From NCBI GenBank assembly GCA_958496175.1, contig OY292278.1, positions 14,198,001 to 14,262,000 of the forward strand: 64,000 bases of DNA, read 5' to 3'. The DNA comes from Sisyra terminalis. Lineage: Eukaryota; Arthropoda; Insecta; Neuroptera; Sisyridae. The notes beneath the pieces are model-generated. The model worked only from the letters and a program-made list of their open reading frames with translations. It was not told where the DNA came from and made no database searches. The position numbers and the translations under genes were made by a program. The stretch's first letter is position 1, and each line of letters opens with the position of its first letter. Positions 23,114 to 35,100 of the stretch are shown here, one piece after another.

Positions 23114-26100
23114 CTGGAAAAAGATACAGATTTTCAGTATATAAGTGGTCAAAATGTTTTTCCGGATGTTGCACTTAAGCAGCCGAGTTTGAAATATTAA
23201 ATTACTTAGTTGCAAAATAAATGCATTTGCCATCGATAAACGTATACGAGTATATACCGAAGAGAATGTAGTATTGTTAAAAGAAAAGTTACGAGGAAAA
23301 TAAATAAAACATTAAGATGTTAAAACTGGAACAGACAATTTTATTTCAAATCTGGTTTCCTCTACGTGCATTTTATACCAATAGACATTAACACCTCCTT
23401 ATTTTCTTTTATTTCCCTCAAGAAAATCAATAAATCGGAAAACAGAAATATTAAAATCTCTTCTTCATAGTATCTTTGGTCTTTACTGATATTTTATTTT
23501 CATTTTTTTTTTTTTTTATAATTTACTTGCAAACTAAAGTTTGCAATCATGGAATTTGTTGTAATATAGTTAGTTCCGATCGAAGATAAAAGTGAATAGT
23601 TTGTTTGGAGACAGTTTTGCATACTATATTGTTCATAATATAGTCAAAGTTTGTGTGGTCATTAAACTAAGTATAACAGTAGTTTACGAACTAAATGCCA
23701 CTTAAAATGTATTACTATTACTAGCGTTTGAAACTTTGTAGCTATCATAAACAAGCTGGATGAAATATTTTTCACGTAAACTTAAGGACATTAATTCAAT
23801 CAGTATTAGATTAGATTTATTAAAATTCAATTAAAAATTTCATTTTTCACAGTATTCTGTGAATATACACTCAATTTTATTCCTCAATATCAAATCTTTT
23901 GGACGAGGTAGCCATTTCCTTTTTTGTATATTTTTAAAACCACAAAATCAATACTGAAATATAAATAAGAAAACAATTGTGTGCAGTTCCCACGCAATAC
24001 AGTGGAACCTTCAAAAATGAGAACTTCAGGATAATGAGAAGAATGTAAAATTACGAGAGTAGGATAATTGTGGGGTTTACTTATGATACTATTGATACCA
24101 AGTTTGAAAATTATTTTACATTTTATACACTTATAAATTATAAATTTTTCCAGATTCCGTGTTTGTATTTTGATAGATAGCAAATGCATTTTGATAGATT
24201 TTGATAGCCAAATTGATAGATTATTAAGTTAATCGTCTAAAAATTTATAAAGATAGCATAATATGACGATTGAGGGGGGACAAATGTATGTATGATGTCA
24301 TGAATACGATACGAATGTCAAATGATATTCAAGATAAACAATAATAATATTAATGTTATGATGAGAGATATGAACTGTTAGTTAATCAAATATAAGCCCA
24401 TTGATATAAAGACAAAACTGTTTCGTAAGTTTTCGTTTTCTGTTGGATTGTTCGGAAAGTAATTTCGTTTTTTCCCGACAAAAGATTTAATTTTATTTTT
24501 TTGCACCCACAATAATTAAATCGTATAATGATTGTTTGTTTTGAGAGCTAATATAGCAAGGCTTGTATATGAAAAAGCTCCAGTGGTTCTATGCAATAGT
24601 TTTTGGTGCGTGTCCTTTTAAATATAGAGAGCAAAAACCAGAATTTTTCTGATACCTATATTACTTTTTCACTATAGAAAAGGTAAAATGTTGTTCAATC
24701 AAGAAAATATTAACCGATGTATATGCAGAAGATGTATTGGTAGCACACCAGTGCCAAAACTGGTTTGCAAAATTTCTATTTGACAATTTTGATGTCGAAG
24801 ATGCACCGCGGTCTGGAAGACCGGTTGAAGCTGATCAAGTCATCATGAAATCATTAGTTGATGCAAACCAGTGAATAACAGCACGTGAGATCGGTAAAAG
24901 GTAACATTTATCAAATTCAATTGTTAATGACTCACTTGAAAGGCCTAGGATTAAACTCAAACTCCGATGTATGGGTTCCCTATGTTTTTATGGGGAGAAA
25001 TTTGACCTCATACTTGTTTTGTGCCCTTCCAAAAGCTTTTACAACTTGAATGGAATAAACTGCCATACCCATCATATTCTACAAATCTGGCACCTTCGGT
25101 TTATTATTGGTTTTAACCACTGCAAAATTTTTTAGACGATAAAACCTTTACTTCAAATGAGGAAATCAAAAATCCCCCAAGAATAGTTTTTGGCTAAACA
25201 AAGAGCAAAAAATTTTTCAGTGAAAAATCATACTAAAGCCAGACAAACGGCAAAATTTATTGAACCAGAATGGCCAATGTATAATTTAAATAAATATTTA
25301 TTCACTATACAAAAATTGTCTTTCATTACCACAAAAAAAGTAACGAAATTACTTTCCGAACAACCAAATATAAAAATTAGTACCATAAAAAGTGTTTTCT
25401 CTACCCTTAAATGTTGTCTAAAATCTTTTTATAGAGAGTAAAAAGAATAGTATTGTAAGGTTTAAAGTTTTATCATTTTATTGAATCATTTTAATGAAGA
25501 TTGAAAGTAAAAAAAAAATATTTTCTTCTTTATTTTATGAAATACGAAACATAAGGTTTTGTATCGAAGACAGACATTGAAATTTTTCCACTAATTCAAT
25601 AGAAAAGCGAAGTGAGCGTCTCGCTTTTCATTCAAGTTTAATTTAAGAAAACCGCTAAGTGCTAATTATTTAACTTGTTACCCCAAAGCTCCATTAAAAA
25701 CTTACTTCATTACTAACATTCTTACAAAACTAAGTCATTGAAACTGTTGCATACAATAAACAAACCGAGCCACAACTCAAATTAAATTTATAATTTATCA
25801 AACGTAAACTACTAAAACACAAAATTCCCCTTTCTATTTTGTTACATTATTAAAACTTGACTCGTTAACGATGCAGCTGAAGACTGAAAAGAAAATAAAG
25901 CGCGACGAAATCAAGAAAACTTTCTCAATATAACGAACTCAAGATTTCAATCTGAAAAAAAAATTATCACTTGTCGGTGAAAATTGGCTTGGATTCGTGA
26001 TTGCAAAAAAAACTGCAATCTAAAATAAAATTAGAATAAGATAAGTTCGAATTGCACATCTGATTTCGATATTAAATTTTCCGAATTAGCAAGCTCAAGC

Positions 26101-29100
26101 TGGGTTTTGTTCGACAAAAGAAAAAGCAGCGACAAACAGCATGCGAGCTTTTTATTATTAGATAAAGCCCTGTAGTAGGTTGGCTAATATAAAAGGCATA
26201 AAGGATGAAATTAGTATAAGAGCAAATGCAAACGATGTGGACCGTAAATTTATGAAAGCCATCTGACTACGTCTAGACTCGAGAGCTAACAATAATAGAA
26301 TTTATGACATTGCTCTTTTGGAATAACCGTTTAATAAATAAAAATAAATGGAGCCCGTAAATTCCATTGTTGGGGAAACATCAATGTTTGTTTTTCCTTT
26401 TGAGATTAACATTTAACGATTTTCCATATTTTTTCAAAGTATTTTCAATCGATAACTTCCACTATAATCTCAAAGAGTGATTCAAAAAACTATCTTTCAT
26501 AATACTTTGTGCAAACAAAACATTTTTATTTCATCACTCTTTTACATACATTATCATATTTTTCAATATAAAATCATACAACATGGTTCACCGTATTTTA
26601 AGTCTTCAACGTCATAAAAAAGTTTCATTGTATGGAACAATTTTAAATATTTCGTTTATAGAAACACTTAAAAATGTGGAAAATTTTAATGGAATTATTT
26701 AGGGAAAAATTTTTCGCTGGCAAAGAATTTATTGTTCTTTTTTATTTATATTATTGATAATTTTTGAGCATTTCGTAAAGAATCAATGTACATGTTGCAT
26801 TAGAGTGTCCGTTATTTCCCAAATTGATTTTTTTTCAGCGATCGCACTCCGAATTTTTAGTTTAAGATATAAAAAAAATTATCCAATACAATTAAGCTCT
26901 TAATTTCGTGATTTAACTGTGTCGGAATCATGTTACTTTTATCATTTAAATAACATGGGATTATTTGACTTTTTACTTTTAATTTTTTTTCTCAGAAACA
27001 AATGTATGAAAAGATTTAAGATTAAATTATTCTGACGTAAAATTTAACGCTCTACAAAAAAGGTCTCTTATGACTTTTCGATTAAATCACTCCATTAAAA
27101 GTTATTCAACATTTAACTTTTTAACGACAAATCGATTGACTATAGGCTCAATTAAAATGATGTTGACTATAAGTTCTAAGAAATTTCTCATAGACGGTGT
27201 CAGGTGAAATGGTAAAAATTCGAATAATAATTGACCTTTTGTCGATAGTCTCATTAATTAGTATGAAATTCACTTCGTCGGTACAAAATACTGATTAAAG
27301 TACGAAAATTTATTCTGGGTAAACTGAATTTCATGACTTTATGACTTTAGCGAATTCGGATCTTATGTCACCGATTTTAATTGTCAAAATATGATTTTTT
27401 GTTTAATTTTCAATTCAAGCCATAAAATTAACACAAATAATCACTTGCGCTTTAATGATAATAATTTTTATCTTCTCTTCCAGTGATTTTATAGTTAAAA
27501 GAAGTAAAAATGAGCAAAAAGTTGAAAATATTGCAAGATTTATATTAGGCACAAGTTAAATGTTGAATAACTTTTAATGAAGTGATTTAATCGAAAATTC
27601 ATAAGAAACCTTTTTTGTAGAGCGTTAAATTTTACGTCAGAATAATTGGACTTTAAATCTTTTCATATATTTTTTTCTGAGAAAAAAAATTAAAAGTAAA
27701 AAGTCAAATAATCCCATGTTATTTAAATGGTAAAAGTAACATGATTCCGGCACGGTTTAATCACGAAATTAAGAGCTTAATTGTATTGGATAATTTTTTT
27801 ATATCTTTAACTAAAAATTCGGAGTGCGATCGCTGTAAACAAATCAATTTGGGAAATAACGGACACCCTAATGTTGCATACATAGAAACAATTTCAACAA
27901 ATTCATTATATCTGAACCATTGATTGTTAGGTTTTAAGGTTTCATTTTCCTATTTCGTTCTGGAAGCATTTCCGCAAAATTTTCTGTTTTTTATTTGCTT
28001 AGTTAGGCAAATTATTTTTAGTTGATGATCTCAATTTAATTTTCTATGTACACTTTTATACAATATCATTTTTTACTAACAGGATTTAAAGTTTAAATGA
28101 AACTAAAGGTTTAAAGTTTTGATTGATTATAATTTATACACAGGATGCTTTAGTTTTTCATCACTGTCTAAAACATTTAACGATCAAAGTGGGAAATTCA
28201 GGCTGATTTTTAGATGAAGCCAATAATAAAACGTAAATAATATTCAAGAAAACTTTTGAGATAATTTTTGATGTTTTACGGAAGAGGTTCTAAAAGATTT
28301 CTTATTGTGTTATTTATATACTAGGAAGCATTCATGAGGACATTGATATACCAACAATGAGAAAGGAAATTTAAAAATACACCAAAAAGTATGAGGAGAA
28401 GTTCAACGATTATCCCATCAAGTTAGGAAACTACTTTTTAGATAATAGTGAGACCACTAGACAATATCAAACATGGAACCCCACAAAATTCCCTGACAGG
28501 TTTCAAGGCAATGAAAAAAGCAGGATTAGTTCACTAGGACTCCCACAATTAGTCAACACAACAAAACCACTTATTGCAACACTAAACAGATTGTGCTTAA
28601 AAAAAAGGAGATCTATTTGAACACCTTTACAGCAAAAATAGGAATAACTAAATTTTAGTTTAAAAGGATTTTAAATTTAGATTTTTTAAGAAAAGATAAG
28701 AAAATATATGTTTCTAGGAACGTTTGATTTTCCACAAATATATGTTAATAGTTTGGTAGTATTTGATGTTAAAAGTAATGATCAATTACTAGTGGCCGAC
28801 CGAACTTTCGGTTTCGGTTTTGGCCTAGTTTCGGCAAATAAACGAGTTTTGGCTAAGTTTTGGTTTTGGCTGTCGTCAATCCGAAACTACGATTGAAACT
28901 GAATTAATTGAAATTAAATTACTTATAATATTTGATTCCTCTATTATAAATACTGATAATTATCAGTTCACTAAGACTATTTTTTATATTTTTTTCGGTT
29001 CAAAAGAAAACTGACCAAAGTTTGGAAGAAATTATGTTGTTTTTAAAATATGCTATAAGAATGATTACTTTCTGTTTTATGTTCCTAATCATATCAGGTA

Positions 29101-32100
29101 AACAGTAATTTTGTTTTATAACTTTCATTTTACTTAACGAAATTCGTAACTAATATTAAAAAGTAATATTAGGGGCATATCTATCAAATCAACTCCTTAC
29201 TTCAGCACAAATAATTTATCTTAAATAAGAAGTGATAACAATATGGTATGTTCATGATTAACTCAAATATTACAGACAAAACGATTAATTAATGCCTATA
29301 GGACTTGAAAGTTAACACGGTTAACACTGACTAAATTTTGATTAACTTTTTTTCCTACGAAAAGATGACCTTATTTGGAAGTTTTGGATTTGGTTTCGGT
29401 TGAAACTAAAACTGATACCGAAATTCGGTTTCGATTTCGGTCGGTCATTATAAATTACTAATTCATTGAATTCATTAGTCTCATTAGTATTTAGTAAAGG
29501 GTTTGTATCTTCACTAATCTATCACCGTTTATCGCGTTTTTCAGTTTTTCTATGATTAAAGAAATAATTTTGATTTTACTGCCTGATATATCTTATTTAT
29601 CGACTCTTCAGTGGCACTTCCTTGTATTATATTTACTTAAACCCTAACTTAAAACTTGATCTCCAAATTAATTACCTACTTAAATCTGTTCTGATAAGTT
29701 TGCATAAGGAATAAATTTGGTTTTTTGTATCCTTATTTTCTTTCCAGTGTTTTATTTCGAAGGAATTGTTAAGGACGCAATTTCATAATAAAATATTTTG
29801 TCAAAATTTTTTTTCATGAATGTTGCATTATCTAAAAATTTAGGAAAATAAATTTTTGTATGTACATATTTACTTCACCATTGAAAAAGTCGTAAAAGTA
29901 ACAAATTACAGAAGAGAACGTCGTACATGAGATATGAGCTTTTTTTTATGTGTGTAACAAACAAAATTGCTATTATGACGTAAATTTAGTTCAGAAATTT
30001 ATATTAAAAAAAAAAGTAGTATCAAGTACTTTAAATTTCAAATTCCCTTTCATAAACACTGAAAAAGACCAATTCTCTATCCAAGAAAAAAATGTCCTTC
30101 ATAATTCACAATATGCGCATGTGACACAACAAATTTAAACAGATCAAAGCAAAAAAGTGTGAGATTTCCACCCCCAACCCTTTGACGAAGCGAATGCACA
30201 TGTCATCAACAATTCATTATACATATGTGAGGCGAACAGCTCAACTTTAAAGCGTTTTATTTCACTTTCAGTCTTCCTCAATCTGTCATATCTTGGCATC
30301 TCTTTGAACTCTCCTAATACAAATAGACGGAGTGAATGTTGCGAACGTAACAGGTATGATTATCCTTCACGACAAATTTATTTGTACAGTGACCCACTTT
30401 GACCCCATCGACTATCCTTTGGGACGCTAAGCTCACTGAGTTTTCTTCGAGTTAAATGATCTCGATTTAGACTCAGATAACGGTAGGTATAAACAGATGC
30501 TTCGCCCAGGCAATTTCCTAGAAATATACTACAGAGAAGTGCACGTGGGAGCTTCTGTGATTGATTTTTTAATAAGACGTAGGAAAAAGCTCAAGGTGCA
30601 ATTGGGGACATATAACTGAAAATGCAATTTTTGATACATTCGAACACCTTGTGTAATCTCTCAAGAGATAGGTACACAAAAAATAAAATGGAAAATCTAT
30701 TTTACATAAATATTATACTAGTCTTATGTCTTTTATGCAAAGTTGCCGTTAATGTTACAGTTTCACAAATCTGGGCATAGCATATGCAAGTATTGCAGAG
30801 AAAACCTTAGACTTAGTTTAGTAGTACATCAAATGCGAAGAAATCTGCTACTGTAAAATTTTTTGGCAAAAAAAACATGTATTAGAGTAAGTTGACTTAT
30901 GGTCAATATAAGTTTTCCATGCTACTAATGTTCCTTTCATGTCAAGCTTTAACGACACTTAAATTCTTTATCTATAATAATCATATCCATCTCTGATTAG
31001 CACTTTAGAATTAAGACACTCTCAAATATGTGAAAGCAATATAATGTACAAATAACACGTATCTTTTAGGGGAGGCCAGGGCTGGTTGACGACCTATAGG
31101 GATAAGTACAGAGGTGTGAAAATTAATTGAATCAAGACAACTCAAGAGAAAAAAAAAACACATTTTTGTTTTTAAATGTCATACATTTAAAAATTACAAT
31201 AATTTCACTCATCTAATATTTTGCGTATTACCCTTTATTGCTTATATTTTATTTTTCGCATCCTGGTTGCTCTATACTGTTTTTTTCATTTATATTTTAT
31301 TATGATGCCAAATCTTAATGAGTTCGGTAATCAGACCCACCCATATTGTAATAGTTTATTTTTTTTAGATTTTTCTTTACAATGGCCCTAAACTTTTCTA
31401 TGGGATTAGCATCAGGACTATTTCCTGGCCAAAAAGGTACATCAATGTTAGATTTTTTTTGGAAATCCATAACTTTTTTGGCTTTAAGGCAACGAACTCC
31501 AACCTGCATAAAGATAAAATTTTCTTTCGGAAACCACTCTTAAGTTTGAGGAAGTAACCTCGTTTCCAAGATTTGTATATATTGGTCTTGTCTCATAGTA
31601 CCTTCCACAATGTATATATTACTGGTACCCATTGCTGATATGCAACTCCAAACCATAACTGATGTTAGATGTTTTGCAGTCAGGGTGATACATTGCTGGA
31701 AGAAAGTAAAAATCTTCTTTTGATTTAAATAATTTTCACACCTCTGTAGGTTAACTAATAAATACTAATTGTAGATACGAGTGTGACGAAATCTAATTGG
31801 ACCAAAAATCAATTTTGATGTTTCGCCGAATCCCATGAACCACCACATCGCTACCACTAGGGATGCAAACGATATATTGATTTTTTCAAACATCAATAAA
31901 CATTCATAAACCGAGATTTCGGTATTTCAGTAATCCAGACATGTATTTTTTTTGCCATACCCCGGTTTTTGTTATAATGTCCCCAATTCGAAAAATTGTT
32001 ACCGGAAATTGAATATTAGTTCAATACAATAGCTCCAGAAGTTCAAAGTATTTCTCTTGATTTAATGCTATTTTGGAAGGTGTCACCTAAGAAAAAAATT

Positions 32101-35100
32101 GGTTTCTTTAGATTGGCTTATTTGTTTAAGGACTGGTTTACTAGTTAGTCATCTAATCCCACGTGAAATTATGAATTTGGATAAGAGGACTTCTAGTAAA
32201 CATGGCTCTCAAGTAGTGGCGGACTAAGGCTTAATCGGACCCTAGGCCACATTTTAATTTATCAATCAACGATTCGGTGTAATTTGGATACTTTCAGAGA
32301 TAATTATGAATATCACGAATTTCTATTCAATAAAAATAAAAATTTATTCAAAATTAAAACCCCAATTTTTGTGCATAGATTACCTAGGCCTTAGTCCGCC
32401 CCTGCACTCATGCAAAAATCGAGCTATCTAACCTTTTGGCAAATGGTTCCCCCGTTTTTTATTTCTCCCAGGAATCATAAGAACCATTTGGTTAAAAACA
32501 GACCAGAATATCCGAATGGCAATGCTTAATATTGAGTTAAATCTATGAAGCCTAGTTATAAAGGGATTGATTTTTTCAAACATCGATATATTGTTCATAA
32601 ACATTGATATTTTAACGTCGATGTTAAAACCTAAAACATCGATGATACATCGTTCTGCATGAGCGATGTTTTATGCATATCTGTAATATGAAGCATATAG
32701 TTTTATTAAATGTAAACTAAATAAGAAAATTAAGAAATTTCAACTTTTAATTGCTAAAGAGTAGTTTATGGTACTCTTGTTTCAAAATTTAACACTTTCT
32801 ATTATGTAGGTCAACCAGCCTCTACTACGTAGTCAACCTTCCCTGATTATAAGGTTGACTGAAAAGAAAAATCGTGTATTAATTTTTCAATAGTGAATTT
32901 GTGCTTAAATGTTGACTTTTAAAATAGCCAAATTTTGAAAGTTAAAAATTTTCTATGCATTTTAAAAGGTTTTCCTCATATAATGGTCAACCAGTTCCAG
33001 TCTCTACAATTACCAGATTCCTTCTTTTTTTCACCTGGGCTTACTGTTATATAAAATTTATCCCCTATACCTTTTTGTTGGACCTTCAACTAAAAACAGT
33101 TAGTTTCAATGGCAATAAGTTCATTCTCAAATAATAATAAGCAAAAATTATTTTTCTCTACTTAAAATTAGGTTAAACCAAGCTCTATATACTTAAGAAT
33201 CAATAAGAGAACTTCTAATAGTCCAACACTAAAATCGAATACAAACCGAGAAACTTTTGACAGATACAAATTACGCTCAATTCAATACCTATTACATTGT
33301 AAGGAATCGCACAAGGATAACACATTTGAACGATCGGCCTCCAGTGTTCATTGTGGGCACGTTTATCGTGTCCTTCGGCTAGTAAATATTGCACAAACTC
33401 CGGAAATGTGACATCATCTCCTTGTTGAACCGCCGATACATTGGCATTTGGTCGATAATGTTTTACAATATATCGTCCAACCCTTTCCTAAAAACCAAAA
33501 TTTAATTAATCCTTCATTTGCCATGTGTACAAGGAATCATTGTCTTCTTTAAAAAATTCTAATCTTTCTTTCCTTCCATCTAAATTGGCAATATCGTTTG
33601 AAATTCTCCCGAGATGACCCAATAAAAGTGAATAGCAGAAAAGATGTGACACGGATGGTCCTATCTCATTGAATAAATAAATTGATTGCAAAGAATATCT
33701 TCAAATCTTCCGGTTGCCTTTTTAAAGCCGAGGTTTATAAACAAGAAAATAAATAATAAACTAAAGGTAAGTTACCCTGCAATCCTTTGAATATAAATTG
33801 AAAAAAGTCGGCAAACTTATACATCCGAACTGAATGAACTATGAATTTTTCAAATGAAAGAAAGAAAAGATTGAAATCTGTATCCAATTTTGGAGAGGTT
33901 TTTTTTTTCACGTACTTGAAAATATTTGGAACTAGGATATTTGTGACTTTCCAGCTTATTTCGATAAGCCGACAACAGTCTTTCGAATGGATGTCTTACG
34001 ATCAAGAAAAGCATATAACTACTGAGGCTTTTCAAAGCTTCTTCCTCGGATAAATCAGAGATCCGAGTCACTGAACCTTGAGCATGCGCCGTATCACCAG
34101 GTATCGATAGTAAGTCGGTGCTATTCCAACGACCAGATAAAACCATCAATAAGCGTTTCCAATTTGTACAGGCAACCTAAAATAAAGAAAACATTTTAAT
34201 TTTAACAATATTTTAGAAGTAGTTAATTATAATTAGGGTCAATATAATGAGCAAACTGGCCCTTTTAAGTGGATCAATCTTAATATACTTGGAACCATTT
34301 AAGACTTCATCAAACCAAAAGGGACATTAAATATACTTAAACGTCTTAAAGAATGTTTAAATGTATAAATGAGGCACCCTAAAATGAAGGAAACATTTTT
34401 TAATTTTAAATTTAACAACAGCAATCTTAGTAAAAGGATATTTTAGAAGTAGTTAATATTATTAGAGTCAATATAATGAGCAAACTGGCCCTTTTAGGTA
34501 GATCAATCTTAATATACTTGGAACCATTTATAACTTCATCAAACCAAAAGGGAAATTAAATATATTTTAACAAACTTTTTACCCAAATGTCTTAAAGAAT
34601 GATTAAATATGTAATTGTTTACAGAATCTTTCAGTATTACCTTTGGTACATAGCAATAAATGACTTGGTGTTTATGATCGACCAACAAATGGTCCAGCTG
34701 AGAAAGTGGAGGAAGCTTTTTTAACTCGGTCCCTTTTTTGCTGCAAATGGATTGTAGTTGTTCTTGGCGCCACACGTTCTTCTGCCATGCCAAATTGGTC
34801 TCGAAGCCCGAAAAGGCTGCAAAATTTATTCAATGAATTATTAATTGTCCTCATTAGCTACTAATTAAATCATTGTGTTCATCACCACTGGAGACAATCG
34901 CGAAAACATAAAACCAAAATAAGTCAATAGAATAATTTATGATAGAAAAAAATTGTTTTTCCACCGTTCGGTTGAAGTTAATCTGTCGAAAATATGGTAG
35001 CATCGAAATATGAATCGTAAAAATCAAGAAATTGCCTATAAAAATTGATATTTCAGTTTTCATAAATCTAAGAATTCTTAGAAAAGTTTTATGCTTTTAT

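Larger units (their letters stand above)
31067..33007. mobile_element. Outer DNA transposon of a nested cluster (TAGGGGAGRC termini)
   Basis: The left end TAGGGGAGGCCAGGGCTGGT and the right end read inward TAGAGACTGGAACTGGTTGA are imperfect inverted repeats sharing CTGGTTGAC. Similar GTAGGGGAGAC termini bound the element at 39811-41922, suggesting one superfamily. Additional copies of the terminal motif (gtcaaccagcctctac at 32810) lie inside. No target duplication is clear and no transposase of its own was found. Confidence 0.5.
23114..33288 (-). other. ~10.2-kb sulfotransferase intron 4, loaded with transposons
   Basis: Contains, left to right, a mariner remnant (24443-25367), a Mutator-like foldback element (26801-27870), a LINE fragment (28320-28500), an hAT element (28790-29450) and a nested cluster (31067-33007). 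The parts in between (23114-24442, 25368-26800, 29451-31066) show nothing recognisable. Confidence 0.75.

Noticed and set aside
23890..24189. 99-codon minus-strand ORF in sulfotransferase intron 4
   Set aside because: No recognisable domain; length is within chance for this composition.
33506..33691. 61-codon minus-strand ORF between sulfotransferase exons 3 and 4
   Set aside because: It has no sulfotransferase motif, and exons 3 and 4 join perfectly without it. It is treated as intron.
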